Positions 1 through 8,891 are shown, numbered from the stretch's first letter. The stretch is 64,000 nt of DNA from HXMU1420-13 sp965249965 (GCA_965249965.1 OZ252262.1:3162001-3226000), one strand, 5' to 3'. Numbers and translations: made by a program. The notes: generated by a model from the letters alone, not told the origin.

Positions 1-1
1 T

Positions 2-940
2 ATTCAGAATATCAATGAACATGAGCAGGATGAAGTCAAAGAACATCTAAAACAGTTCTATGGTGATTATTCCTTTTACTTTGAAGATCAGGTTTTTCAG
101 AAAGGTTTTTACTTTGTAAAACGAGAAAAGGGTAAAATTGTGGGTGGGATACGGGCAAACCCTGTGAATTGGGAGCTTGTTGATTACCCCGGTATTGAAG
201 GGTGGTTGATGCGCGATATACTTCCCTATTTACCGCTCACAAACCGACTTTTCGAACCGGATGCGTTAAAATTTCTAGCGTTTGATTACGTATGGCACAG
301 CCCGGGTTACGAATATTTGATTCCGCAAATGATGTCGCATTGCTGTTCTTTGTTTGGCATCCATCTTGGGATGATTTGGGGAGATATGCACTCTGATTTA
401 ATGAAAAAATTGAAGTCTGGAAATCAACTTGGGTTTGTTTATTCTGTAATAGGATCTGTTTATGCGGACTTAATGGTACGTCCAATAAATATGGATTTAA
501 CTGTACCTGAGCCTGAACCTGACCAAGTACCTACCTCTGAGGATGATGAAGATCTGGCTAAAAAAGGTGCTGAGAATGAAGAATTAGTTGAGGCCGCAAA
601 AGATAATGATGATGCTGTACCTAATGATTCTGAACAGGATGAAGTTGAGGAATCTGTGACCAAAGAGGAAGTGTTAACAACTATAGAAAACGAAGACAAA
701 AATAAGGCTGAATCAGGCGAGCAAAACGCAGAACCTGAAGAATCCACTGAAAATCCAGTATCCGAAGATGAAGGCAAAGACGAAGAAGTAAACAATGAGT
801 TAGCTGAAACAGATGATGAAGAGAATACTAATGCTGTAGAAGCTTCAGATAACGAGGAACTTCCAGTTAATGAAGACTTAGAACGATGGAAAATAATTAT
901 GCAAAAACCAGTTTTTGTTTCTGCTTTGGATATGACTTAA
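2..940 (+). CDS. Acetyltransferase-like protein with acidic insertion (5' end outside window)
   Basis: The frame is open from base 2, so the gene starts before the window; a GTG at 140 is only an internal codon. The folded part (roughly the first 165 visible residues, then the last 20) has the alternating strand/helix look of a GNAT-type acyltransferase, but I see no clear acetyl-CoA loop, so the family call is weak. Between them (about bases 508-880) lies a stretch of over 100 residues made mostly of Glu, Asp, Asn and Ala with no hydrophobic pattern, surely disordered. After it the chain resumes with a hydrophobic segment ending in PVFVSALDMT, like a last beta strand. It ends 18 bases before the oxidoreductase gene, so the two are probably co-transcribed. 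No function is claimed. Confidence 0.6.
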   Translation: MQNINEHEQDEVKEHLKQFYGDYSFYFEDQVFQKGFYFVKREKGKIVGGIRANPVNWELVDYPGIEGWLMRDILPYLPLTNRLFEPDALKFLAFDYVWHSPGYEYLIPQMMSHCCSLFGIHLGMIWGDMHSDLMKKLKSGNQLGFVYSVIGSVYADLMVRPINMDLTVPEPEPDQVPTSEDDEDLAKKGAENEELVEAAKDNDDAVPNDSEQDEVEESVTKEEVLTTIENEDKNKAESGEQNAEPEESTENPVSEDEGKDEEVNNELAETDDEENTNAVEASDNEELPVNEDLERWKIIMQKPVFVSALDMT

Positions 941-958
941 AACTATTTTAAACGCGTT

Positions 959-2056
959 ATGGATTCTATACTAAACCGAAAAGAATTTTTAAAGAAAACC
1001 GGAGCCGCTTTATCGTTTGCGGCAACACTTGGCTTTCCAAGTATCATACTTCCCAGAAAAAAAGAAAAGCTGGGTGTAGCATTAGTTGGTCTTGGCAGGT
1101 ATAGCAATGGATTATTGGCGCCCGGTTTACAGATGACAAAGTATTGTGAGTTGAAAGGGATTGTTACCGGAACTCCATCAAAAATACCGGTCTGGCAAGA
1201 GAAATACGGTATTCCGGATTCAAATGTTTACAACTACCAAAACATGCATCAAATCGCAGATAACGATGAAATAGATGTAGTGTATATCGTACTCCCAAGT
1301 GGACTTCATGCTGAGTTTGCGATCATAGCAGCTGAAGCCGGAAAGCACGTATGGTGTGAAAAACCTATGGCTTTAACCGTGGCCGAATGTCAGGGAATTA
1401 TCACTGCTGCCGATCAGAATAAGGTACAACTCACCATTGGCTATCGGATGCAACACGAGCCGAATACTCAAAAAATCATTGAGTTTGCAAACACTCAGAG
1501 ATACGGTGCCATCAAAGAGGTGAAGACAGGAGCAGGTTATAGAGGCAGACATGCCAGCGATAATTGGCGTGCAATTGCAGAGCTTGGTGGAGGAGCAATG
1601 TACGATATGGGCGTGTATCCTTTAAATGCAGCCCGATATGCAACACAGGAAGAACCAATCGCGGTCTCGGGAAAACAATATTCTCTACGTGAGGATATGT
1701 ATTCGGAAGTGGACGAATTCACGGAATTTACTTTATGGTTCCCAAGTGGTGTCATAGCCTATGGCGAAACCAGTTTTGGCAAGAACACGAATTATTTGGA
1801 TATAGACGCAGAAAATGGCTCTTATAATCTTCGCCCTTTTCAATCTTATCGAGGAGTACAAGGTTCTACAAGCGACGGCATAACCTTAGCCGCTGATCCA
1901 GCCCATCAACAAGCCAGGCAAATGGACAACGACGCATTATCAATTATAGAAAATACTACTCCAATTGTACCGGGTGAAGAAGGCTTGAAAGACATAGCAA
2001 TAATAGAAGCTATTCAGGAATCTTCCAGAAAAGATGGTGTAAAAATTCAGCTTTAG
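959..2056 (+). CDS. Gfo/Idh/MocA family oxidoreductase with Tat-like leader
   Basis: NAD(P)-dependent sugar or cyclitol dehydrogenase family of 365 residues. Residues 5-31 form an export leader (NRKEFLKKTGAA then a hydrophobic run) resembling Tat signals but with Arg-Lys instead of Arg-Arg. A Rossmann nucleotide loop GLGRYSNG lies at 44-51 and the family hallmark EKP at 134-136, followed by the alpha/beta C-terminal domain. The closest known type is the glucose-fructose oxidoreductase-like group, whose members can be periplasmic with bound cofactor; that role is inference and the substrate cannot be read. Its TAG stop overlaps the convergent nosY stop by 4 bases. Confidence 0.85.
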   Translation: MDSILNRKEFLKKTGAALSFAATLGFPSIILPRKKEKLGVALVGLGRYSNGLLAPGLQMTKYCELKGIVTGTPSKIPVWQEKYGIPDSNVYNYQNMHQIADNDEIDVVYIVLPSGLHAEFAIIAAEAGKHVWCEKPMALTVAECQGIITAADQNKVQLTIGYRMQHEPNTQKIIEFANTQRYGAIKEVKTGAGYRGRHASDNWRAIAELGGGAMYDMGVYPLNAARYATQEEPIAVSGKQYSLREDMYSEVDEFTEFTLWFPSGVIAYGETSFGKNTNYLDIDAENGSYNLRPFQSYRGVQGSTSDGITLAADPAHQQARQMDNDALSIIENTTPIVPGEEGLKDIAIIEAIQESSRKDGVKIQL

Positions 2057-2835
2057 AAATCCTTTCGCGTTGCTATACGTAGAACCAATCCGGTTGGGAG
2101 AACTGCCCAAATTGCAAGAAGTCCAAAGGATAGTATCACCCCAAAAAGAGTTCCAAAAAACTTTTGATACAACGCACCGGTATAGCCCAACAATGCCGAT
2201 ATATCAAGTTTTAGCAGAATTAAAATTCTGGATAGATCTATAGGATTGAAGATAGTGGCACCTAAGGAAAATGAATCCAAAGGGTATTCCTGAAACTGTA
2301 CAAGTACGATTAATAATAATCCGTCATAAATGATGGCGAAAATCAGCCACATTAAAAGTGCATACCCAAAGCCTTTCACTTTATTGTCGTTTTTTAAGGC
2401 AATGATATACGCTAAGCCCACAAATATGAAAGTGAGAATCACACCATCAACTAACAGAATCAGGAAATCAAAAATAACAGCCGATGTTAAGAGCCCATAC
2501 ATTAAAAATGGAATCCCCAAGCCGATTAGTAAACTAAGACTTAGCGAGATACACAACCCATACAGTTGGCCAAGAAATATCGTACTGCGTTTTATAGGCT
2601 GCGCAAGTAATAACTCGGTAAAATCAGCGGAATTGTAATAGAAAATCACGCCAAAAATTGTTCCAACTAATGGAGCAAGAATCAATAAAATATTCATTAA
2701 CGAGATTATAGCACTCCCCAAATCATTGCTTAGGAACAGAAGCGTAAAACCAGTAAACATGAAAAACAACATGTAGAAAAGGCTCCATCTGCTGCGGAGT
2801 AAATCATAAAAAGTATATCGAATAATGTTTAACAT
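2053..2835 (-). CDS. nosY: NosY-like ABC transporter permease
   Basis: A 260-residue integral membrane protein with about six hydrophobic segments (near 18-38, 52-75, 95-118, 130-150, 165-185 and 228-252), typical of the ABC-2 permease NosY. In N2O reducers NosDFY is the membrane complex needed to assemble the CuZ centre of NosZ, thought to move a sulfur species and hand over copper. The start lies 3 bases after the nosF stop, and the order nosD-nosF-nosY supports the name more than the diverged sequence does. It is the last gene of the run and ends against the convergent oxidoreductase, with stop codons overlapping. Confidence 0.85.
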   Translation of the reverse strand: MLNIIRYTFYDLLRSRWSLFYMLFFMFTGFTLLFLSNDLGSAIISLMNILLILAPLVGTIFGVIFYYNSADFTELLLAQPIKRSTIFLGQLYGLCISLSLSLLIGLGIPFLMYGLLTSAVIFDFLILLVDGVILTFIFVGLAYIIALKNDNKVKGFGYALLMWLIFAIIYDGLLLIVLVQFQEYPLDSFSLGATIFNPIDLSRILILLKLDISALLGYTGALYQKFFGTLFGVILSFGLLAIWAVLPTGLVLRIATRKDF

Positions 2836-2838
2836 GGC

Positions 2839-3534
2839 TCACTCCATTAATAATGCAATTGCGCTTTCCAGGCTATCAGACTGTGTTTTTTCCTTCAATG
2901 CATCCACTTTTCCCTGATATTGAATTTTGCCCTCAAGCAGAAATACAACTTCATCTGCTACTTCTTCTACAAAACTGAGGATGTGAGATGTGATCAAGAT
3001 GGTTTTGCCCACTTTGTGGTAGTCTAAAAGTACCTGTTTTAATACCTGCAGAGCTTTAGGATCGAGCCCGGTAGTTGGTTCATCAAGAATCAAATACGGT
3101 GAATCGAACATCAGTGCTAGTACAAGGTTTATTTTCTGTCGGGTTCCACCGGATAAATTTGCCAGCTTTTTGTCGAGATAAGATTCCAATTCAAAGAGCT
3201 CAATCAACTTTTGGTCATTTCGAGCAGCCGGCCGAACAGAACCTACCATTGTAATAAGTTCGCGCGGTGTGAGATTTTCAGGAAAACGAGCTATTTGAGG
3301 TAAATACCCAATTTTGTTTCGATACGTAGCTTTTCCGTTTAACTGATACCCATCTAAAAAAATGTGGCCGTCATTCGGGAAAACCATCCCCAACAAGGAT
3401 TTAATCAGTGTTGTTTTTCCTGAACCATTTGGCCCAAGTACAGCCGTAATACTGCCCGGTACAACTTCAAAATCGATGCCTTTCAAAACCTCAAGTTCAC
3501 CGAATTGTTTTTTTATTCCTTCAAATTTAATCAT
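2839..3534 (-). CDS. nosF: NosF-like ABC transporter ATP-binding protein
   Basis: A 231-residue ATPase with a complete nucleotide-binding set: Walker A GPNGSGKTT at 34-42, Q-loop Gln80, signature LSGGTRQK from 127, Walker B LILDE at 148-152 followed by PTTGLDP, and a switch His in ITSH. It is the energising subunit of the NosDFY maturation complex. Its ATG overlaps the end of nosD by 4 bases (ATGA), and nosY follows after 3 bases, so translation is probably coupled along the three genes. Taken alone it could be any ABC-2 ATPase; the position between nosD and nosY gives the assignment. Confidence 0.9.
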   Translation of the reverse strand: MIKFEGIKKQFGELEVLKGIDFEVVPGSITAVLGPNGSGKTTLIKSLLGMVFPNDGHIFLDGYQLNGKATYRNKIGYLPQIARFPENLTPRELITMVGSVRPAARNDQKLIELFELESYLDKKLANLSGGTRQKINLVLALMFDSPYLILDEPTTGLDPKALQVLKQVLLDYHKVGKTILITSHILSFVEEVADEVVFLLEGKIQYQGKVDALKEKTQSDSLESAIALLME

Positions 3535-4769
3535 GATGGAGCCTTCATTAGTGGGGATTCATCAATTAAATCCACAGGGGTAAAAATTGGTGTTACATTT
3601 TCTGTAAAGTTGATCAGATCAACGAAAATGCTACGAAGTAAAATGATGCTTTCAGGAGTTCGGTTTACCACATATGAGAATAGTTTTACCGGCCGATGCG
3701 GCACATCCCCTATTCCGTCTTTATCAAGATCGTAGCCGTTGTAAGTACTCCAGTAATTACCTGAAAACAGGTTGTCGTTCAGGCGGGAATTAAAGGACAG
3801 ATCGAAGGAATTATTACTGAATGAATTAGTGAAGAATGCATTGCTGTAGCATCCACCCGACATTTTAATCGCCCAGCCATTTTGTACAAAAGTGTTTCCA
3901 ACATAATTAATACGGGTAGATCCTTCTACAGAAATTGCAACTGTATTTTCGCTGAAAGTATTTCCTTCAATTTCAGCGTCATATATTTCTTTTAGTAATA
4001 AACCGAAAGATGCCGTTCCCCAGTTATTTTCGAACAAATTATCTTTCATTTCGATGAATTTGGAAAACATAACCGCTACGCCAGCCCCATTTTCACGGAA
4101 AATATTATTCCGATAGGCGTTGTTGTTACTAAACATGAAATGAAGCCCGTAACGAATATTATGCTCACTTAAATTTTCACTTACAAATGAATCATTTACA
4201 AACTCGAGATAAATAGCATCTCGAAGATTGTGTATCTGATTATTAGTAATAGTGAGGTTACTGCTCTTCCAGCCATGTATCCCATTACCCGAGAAAAATT
4301 CCATATCAGACAGACCAGAAAGAGAATTTCCGGTAATCACGCCATTTTTACTTCCTTCGATTAAAAATCCGAAAAATGCGTCTTCTACAATAATATTGTT
4401 GAGTGTGAAATTTTCGGAATCAGAAACATGAATCGCAGCAAATTCCTGAGTATGAGATAATCCCACTCGTTCTAATTTCATAGATGATATATGAACGTCA
4501 TCGGCCTGAATTTTTATGATCGTCCCAATTTTTTCGCCATCTATCACTGTGGCACTATCCCCTATTATGGTAAGCGGTTTGTTAATCAGGATATCATGCT
4601 CCCGGTACGTCCCTGATTTTACAATTATCGTATCGTAGGGCATCGAATTATTTAAAGCCTCCACAATGCTTGTAAATGCACATGATTCACAGACCAACGT
4701 TTGTGCTTTTATCGATGTGCTGATGAATAAAAGAGAGGTACATCCAACTATTAACCATTTTTTCAACAT
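3531..4769 (-). CDS. nosD: NosD, periplasmic copper-site maturation protein
   Basis: A 412-residue exported right-handed beta-helix protein. Residues 1-23 are a Sec signal peptide ending near KAQ. The rest carries the repeating N-x-F / G-N-x-F rungs of CASH/NosD repeats (for example NNIFRENGAG and GNTFSENTVA), plus the NosD-type segment GNYWSTYNGYDLDKDGIGD near 345-363. NosD works with NosF and NosY in assembling the CuZ cluster of NosZ. Length fits the family (about 400-450). A Cys pair (CESC) follows directly after the predicted signal cleavage site and could bind metal; that is inference. The stop overlaps the nosF start. Confidence 0.93.
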   Translation of the reverse strand: MLKKWLIVGCTSLLFISTSIKAQTLVCESCAFTSIVEALNNSMPYDTIIVKSGTYREHDILINKPLTIIGDSATVIDGEKIGTIIKIQADDVHISSMKLERVGLSHTQEFAAIHVSDSENFTLNNIIVEDAFFGFLIEGSKNGVITGNSLSGLSDMEFFSGNGIHGWKSSNLTITNNQIHNLRDAIYLEFVNDSFVSENLSEHNIRYGLHFMFSNNNAYRNNIFRENGAGVAVMFSKFIEMKDNLFENNWGTASFGLLLKEIYDAEIEGNTFSENTVAISVEGSTRINYVGNTFVQNGWAIKMSGGCYSNAFFTNSFSNNSFDLSFNSRLNDNLFSGNYWSTYNGYDLDKDGIGDVPHRPVKLFSYVVNRTPESIILLRSIFVDLINFTENVTPIFTPVDLIDESPLMKAPS

Positions 4770-4793
4770 GATTTACCTCGAATAAAGTTTTTT

Positions 4794-5219
4794 CTAATTG
4801 ATATGAAATCTTATGGTATCCCAGGTATAAACTGTTCCACTAAAGCCCGTTTTTGATGCAGATTCTGTAGTACTAAATGCGGAGAGATTTGCTCCCATAG
4901 GGCTTGGAATATCCGGTGATATCAAAAACACCGCATTTTCTGCTTCAATAAATGTACCAGGATTATTGAAATCCATTACTAAAATCAATTCAGCATTTGC
5001 TTCATGATATTCCAAACTGCGAAGCATACATTCGATTGAATCAAAGGTATACACCTTGCCTTTTTTTGTTACGATTTCTGAGGCATGCTTATCATCCAAA
5101 ATCGTCATGCTGCAATACTCGCAATTCTCGTTTCCATACATAATTGGTTTGGGACCTGAATTACATCCGATCAACAAAAGGAAACTTACTACAACTATAA
5201 GTTTCGCATGAGATTTCAT
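4794..5219 (-). CDS. nosL: NosL-like copper chaperone lipoprotein
   Basis: A 141-residue lipoprotein: hydrophobic leader and lipobox LIGC put the lipidated Cys at 19. The mature start carries CEYCSM (Cys33, Cys36, Met38), the metal-binding signature of NosL, followed by a NosL fold with the usual Tyr-Thr-Phe-Asp-Ser and Cys-Met elements. NosL is known to bind Cu(I) and to support NosZ maturation. It overlaps the upstream membrane-protein gene by 4 bases (ATGA) and sits 24 bases before nosD, so it belongs to the same transcript. Confidence 0.9.
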   Translation of the reverse strand: MKSHAKLIVVVSFLLLIGCNSGPKPIMYGNENCEYCSMTILDDKHASEIVTKKGKVYTFDSIECMLRSLEYHEANAELILVMDFNNPGTFIEAENAVFLISPDIPSPMGANLSAFSTTESASKTGFSGTVYTWDTIRFHIN

Positions 5220-5794
5220 GACAATTTCTCCTGTTTTCTTTCATACCAATACGCATACACACTCATGAACATGCCAAGAAACAACAAATAAGCGCCCATA
5301 AGAGGTTTAGAAATAGCCGTGAAGTTCAAAATTTCTTTCACACCGATCAAAGGTGGTTGATAGCCTTGGCCGGGGATTTTAATTGCTGCTTTTGGATCTA
5401 AATTATGGCCGTATTCATATTCCCACAGATAGAAATCGTACATCCCTATGGCCCCCAAAATCACCATTACTACAAACCAGGTTAGATATAATTCTTTCTT
5501 GCCGGTAATTCCAATTATTACTCCTAAGGCAGCCATTAATCCAATCACGATCGGGAATACATCAAATTCTTTCATGTGCTCTGGAATTTCAGCCATCCCA
5601 ACGTAGTGGTTCATTAAATTTATATTCTTGATGTCATTTGGGTTCATATCTACAATCTTATTGATCCAGATATTCATCCCAATAGAATCAGGGTACTGAG
5701 GAGCTTTTAATGTGATATTCCACATCGGCATTACAAATAATGAAAGCAATAATAGCGAGCCGCATATCATTATAATTTTCGATCTTTTCATCAC
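5216..5794 (-). CDS. Integral membrane protein of the nos cluster
   Basis: A 192-residue protein with four predicted membrane helices (about 7-25, 82-98, 103-122 and 162-182) and a larger non-cytoplasmic loop between the first two. It starts 36 bases downstream of the terminator that follows nosZ and overlaps nosL. Membrane proteins of this size are known next to clade II nosZ genes (one is called nosB), but I cannot confirm orthology, so no symbol is given. Methionines and histidines in the loops (NLMNHYVGMAEIPEHMKEF) could touch copper; this is a guess. A role in NosZ maturation or in electron delivery is inferred only from position. Confidence 0.75.
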   Translation of the reverse strand: MMKRSKIIMICGSLLLLSLFVMPMWNITLKAPQYPDSIGMNIWINKIVDMNPNDIKNINLMNHYVGMAEIPEHMKEFDVFPIVIGLMAALGVIIGITGKKELYLTWFVVMVILGAIGMYDFYLWEYEYGHNLDPKAAIKIPGQGYQPPLIGVKEILNFTAISKPLMGAYLLFLGMFMSVYAYWYERKQEKLS

Positions 5795-5820
5795 AACAAC
5801 CTGTTATTTCAAAATTTTAA

Positions 5821-5851
5821 AAAGAAAAAAAGGAGCCCAATTCTGGGCTCC
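5821..5851 (-). terminator. Terminator between nosZ and the maturation genes
   Basis: On the minus strand an 8-bp GC-rich stem (GGAGCCCA/TGGGCTCC, loop of 4) starts about 10 bases after the nosZ stop and is followed by a T-rich run (complement of 5821-5831). This is a textbook intrinsic terminator inside an otherwise tight gene run. Some readthrough must reach the downstream maturation genes unless they have a promoter in the roughly 30 bases that remain. Confidence 0.85.
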
Positions 5852-5860
5852 AGCTTGGTG

Positions 5861-7813
5861 TTACTCACCATCCAATGTCCACGATAGACGGATATTGGAA
5901 TTACGTGGGGATACACGAACATATCCTTGCATTTCTTGATGTAATGCTGAACAGAAGTCGGTGCAATAGAATGGCCATACACCTACTTTATCAGGTTCCC
6001 ACAAGAATGTTTTTGTTTGACCCGGCATAATTAATAACTCTGATGTGTTTGCACCTATCATGGCCACACCATGAGGTACATCAAAGTCTTGTTCCAGATT
6101 TGTAATATGGAAGTACACTTTATCACCAACTTTAATACCCTCAATGTTATCAGGTGCAAAGTGGCTACGAATGGTAGACATTTTAACATGTACTACATTT
6201 CCATCACGCACTACGCTAGTTTCTCCTTCGTTCATTACGGCATAAGGATGTTCATTATCTTCTAAAGCGTAGAATTTTTTCGATCTAGGTGCAATCAAGC
6301 TGGCAGGTGCACCTGCTGCGTAGTGGGGCTCACCATGTGTTGGAAAATCGAGCAATAACTCCATTTTTTCTCCACTAATATCATATAACTGCGCAGAGTG
6401 TTCCATTTCCGGCCCAGTTGGTAGATATCTGTCCTTGGTGATTTTATTCATCGCAACAACATACTTACCAAATGGTTTTTGAGAGTTACCACCAGGAATC
6501 ATTAAGTGACCTACAGAATAATAAGTTGGCTGGCGATCAATTACAGCCCATGTTCCAAGTTCCCACTTCACAACTTCTGAAGAAATAAAGAACGTTGTAT
6601 AAGCATTGCCACGTCCATCAAATTCGGTATGTAACGGGCCAAGACCTGCAGAAAGAACTTGTCCGGCAGTTACGTTATCGAAATTAAGAATTGGTATTCC
6701 ATACGCTTCGCCATCAAAGTCTTCGTTTTCGATTGCATCAATCATTTTATCAAAAGAATGAACTGTTAACGAAGCAGATAATTTACCGGCACCAACAATG
6801 TACTCTCCAGAAGGATCAACATCTACACCATGCGGAGACTTAGGAGTAGGTAAGAAATAAACCAAACCCGGTAATTCAGCGGGGTTCAACACTTTCACTT
6901 CATTTTTCATAGTAGAAGTAGCAGTATGAGTATGCTCATCATATACATTGTGCGCATACTCAGTTTGCATGGTAGTGTATTTTCCTTGAGCTAAGTATTC
7001 TTCAGCTAGCTTCCAGTTTATAGCAGCGATGAAATCCTTATCATTTTGCGATGCGTTTACTTCTAGAAGTGTATTTGCTTCTTCGGTATTATAAGTTGTG
7101 AAGAAAAACCATCCATGAGATTTCCCACGACCGGGACGAGCTAAATCGTAGTTAAAACCTGGTAACATTACTTGGAAAGATAAATCCATACCACCAGTTT
7201 CTTCATCCACTTTCACAAAACTTATAGCTCCTTTAAAGTTGCCTTTGTATTCATCAATAGACATATCGCGTTGTGGAACCGGAACAGAAAAGCGAGTTCC
7301 AGCAACTACATATTCGGTATTTTCGGTGATAAACGAAGAACTGTGATTACCTGCCGAGTTCGGAATCTCAATAATTTCCTCGGTTTCGAAAGTTTCCAAA
7401 CTGATACGAGCAATACGAGGCGTATTATTCGCATTAGTGAAAATCCAGCGTCCATCAAGCTCACCATTAGTTTGTGAGATGTCAGGGTGATGTAAATCGT
7501 CCCAAGGGATAAAGCCGTGAGAGGTATTAAACATTGGTTTTGTTTCTTCCGAGTATCCATATCCCGAGGTTGGGAATTGTGAAAAAACCGGAATTTCTTT
7601 TAACATTCTACCAGAAGGAAGTCCATAAACCGTTAGGTTTCCGCTATATCCCCCAGATAAAAATGCATAAAACTCGTCTTGTTCACCTGGTGCAACATAG
7701 ACGCGTTCAGCCGCGCTTCCGCCTAAGGCTCCATCGTTGTTGCTACTCATGCATGCGCTAAAGGCAAATGAGAACACAAGTCCTGTTATTAATATGTACC
7801 GCATCAGTTTCAT
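5861..7813 (-). CDS. nosZ: Nitrous oxide reductase, Sec-type lipoprotein (clade II)
   Basis: Terminal reductase of denitrification (N2O + 2e- + 2H+ to N2), 650 residues. The leader is a plain Sec lipoprotein signal with lipobox FSAC and Cys21, not the twin-arginine leader of classical NosZ, which fits clade II. CuZ-type His ligands are visible in DDLHHPD, PKSPHGVDV, GPLHTEFD and GEPHYAAG. The C-terminal cupredoxin domain has the CuA site with Cys617, Cys621, His625 and Met628 (CTDFCSALHQEM). It is preceded by cytochrome c and FAS1 genes and followed closely by a strong hairpin terminator, so nosZ mRNA is probably more abundant than that of the maturation genes. All catalytic residues I can check are intact. 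Confidence 0.97.
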   Translation of the reverse strand: MKLMRYILITGLVFSFAFSACMSSNNDGALGGSAAERVYVAPGEQDEFYAFLSGGYSGNLTVYGLPSGRMLKEIPVFSQFPTSGYGYSEETKPMFNTSHGFIPWDDLHHPDISQTNGELDGRWIFTNANNTPRIARISLETFETEEIIEIPNSAGNHSSSFITENTEYVVAGTRFSVPVPQRDMSIDEYKGNFKGAISFVKVDEETGGMDLSFQVMLPGFNYDLARPGRGKSHGWFFFTTYNTEEANTLLEVNASQNDKDFIAAINWKLAEEYLAQGKYTTMQTEYAHNVYDEHTHTATSTMKNEVKVLNPAELPGLVYFLPTPKSPHGVDVDPSGEYIVGAGKLSASLTVHSFDKMIDAIENEDFDGEAYGIPILNFDNVTAGQVLSAGLGPLHTEFDGRGNAYTTFFISSEVVKWELGTWAVIDRQPTYYSVGHLMIPGGNSQKPFGKYVVAMNKITKDRYLPTGPEMEHSAQLYDISGEKMELLLDFPTHGEPHYAAGAPASLIAPRSKKFYALEDNEHPYAVMNEGETSVVRDGNVVHVKMSTIRSHFAPDNIEGIKVGDKVYFHITNLEQDFDVPHGVAMIGANTSELLIMPGQTKTFLWEPDKVGVWPFYCTDFCSALHQEMQGYVRVSPRNSNIRLSWTLDGE

Positions 7814-7843
7814 TGTTTTTCCTATTTATTGATTCAATTTTTG

Positions 7844-8392
7844 TTATAAAATTACTTTGTCAACTACATTCACGATGCCATTTGAAGTCTGGATACTCGC
7901 TACAACTTTCGCACCTTCCACATAGATATCATCGCCATCTAGCGTAATTTCTAGATAGGAACCGTCTGCCATGTATAATTTGCGACCACGTTCCGCTTCT
8001 TTTCTCAACCCTTCTAGGTTATATGAACCCGGTGCTGCATGTTTTGTAAGAATGCCAGCGAGTGTTCCTTTGTTTTCTGGCTTTAATAAATCTTCCACAG
8101 TACCTGCTGGAAGGGCATCAAACGCTGAATTAACAGGAGCAAAAACAGTTAGAGGCCCTGCATTAACCAGCACATGTTCAATTTCTGCAGCCTGAACAGC
8201 CGCAACCAGTGTAGAGTGATCTGCTGAGCCTATCGCTACCTGTAAGATGTTAGGATCTGAGTCCTCATCTACAACCGAAGCCTGCCCGAGTGGGGTATTA
8301 TTCGGAAGATTACTCGAAGATTGATTGTTATTCGATGTGCACGCCATTAAAAGCAGCATCATCGTTATGATTAGTGTTGTTCGTGTTTTCAT
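7844..8392 (-). CDS. Fasciclin (FAS1) domain lipoprotein
   Basis: A 182-residue lipoprotein read from the ATG at 8392: leader MKTRTTLIITMM and lipobox LMAC with Cys18. The open frame extends 14 codons further upstream, but that would overlap the cytochrome gene and spoil the signal peptide. The mature part is one FAS1 domain, with the H1-type motif LTVFAPVNSAFDALP and the H2-type ending near IVNVVDKVIL. FAS1 domains mediate adhesion or protein contacts. The gene lies 1 base after the cytochrome stop and 30 bases before nosZ, so it is translated with the nos genes; a role in holding the cytochrome/NosZ pair at the membrane is speculation. Confidence 0.85.
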   Translation of the reverse strand: MKTRTTLIITMMLLLMACTSNNNQSSSNLPNNTPLGQASVVDEDSDPNILQVAIGSADHSTLVAAVQAAEIEHVLVNAGPLTVFAPVNSAFDALPAGTVEDLLKPENKGTLAGILTKHAAPGSYNLEGLRKEAERGRKLYMADGSYLEITLDGDDIYVEGAKVVASIQTSNGIVNVVDKVIL

Positions 8393-8393
8393 A

Positions 8394-8870
8394 TTATTCC
8401 GATTTAAGTGTTCTAAAATATTCAAGTACAGCACGCGCCTCTTCTTCTGTTAAATTCTGATTAGCCATAGGTGTACCATTGTACTCCATCAATAAATCCT
8501 TAGCGATTGGATCTTCTTGCACCATTTTCATTGGATTTAAAATCATATTCATGGTCCACTCCGGAGTTCTTCTATCCAGAATACCCGCCATAGCTGGCCC
8601 TATATATTTTTTATTGGGCTTATGGCAGGCTGAGCATTTATTCGTAAAAATTGATTGTCCCTCTTCAACTAAGGCATCATCAATTACATCACTAAGTGAA
8701 ATTTCTGTAATTGGACCTACCCCTTTGTTTGTTGTCCAGTCATTTGGGTCAGCAGTTTCTGCTTGAGCATCCGTGGCCTCACTACCCCCAGTTTCTGCCT
8801 TTTCTGCACAAGCAAAGGTTGCCACTAAAAACATTAGAAGTACATGTGTGATAAAGTGATATGATTTCAT
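8394..8870 (-). CDS. Monoheme cytochrome c lipoprotein, first gene of the nos run
   Basis: A 158-residue lipoprotein: leader to lipobox ATFAC with Cys21, then a low-complexity linker to about residue 50, then a class I cytochrome c domain with heme motif CSACH (Cys79, Cys82, His83) and likely axial Met135 in GTPMANQNL. Cytochromes of this kind sit in clade II nos clusters and are thought to deliver electrons from the quinol pool to the CuA site; the role here is inferred from order. It is the promoter-proximal gene, with an Rrf2-like palindrome 22 bases upstream of its ATG, and its stop is 1 base from the FAS1 start. Confidence 0.9.
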   Translation of the reverse strand: MKSYHFITHVLLMFLVATFACAEKAETGGSEATDAQAETADPNDWTTNKGVGPITEISLSDVIDDALVEEGQSIFTNKCSACHKPNKKYIGPAMAGILDRRTPEWTMNMILNPMKMVQEDPIAKDLLMEYNGTPMANQNLTEEEARAVLEYFRTLKSE

Positions 8871-8891
8871 AATTATACCTTATTAAGATTT

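Noticed and set aside
460..795. Minus-strand ORF opposite the acidic insertion
   Set aside because: Ser-rich mirror of the acidic codons; a typical shadow frame without signal or homology.
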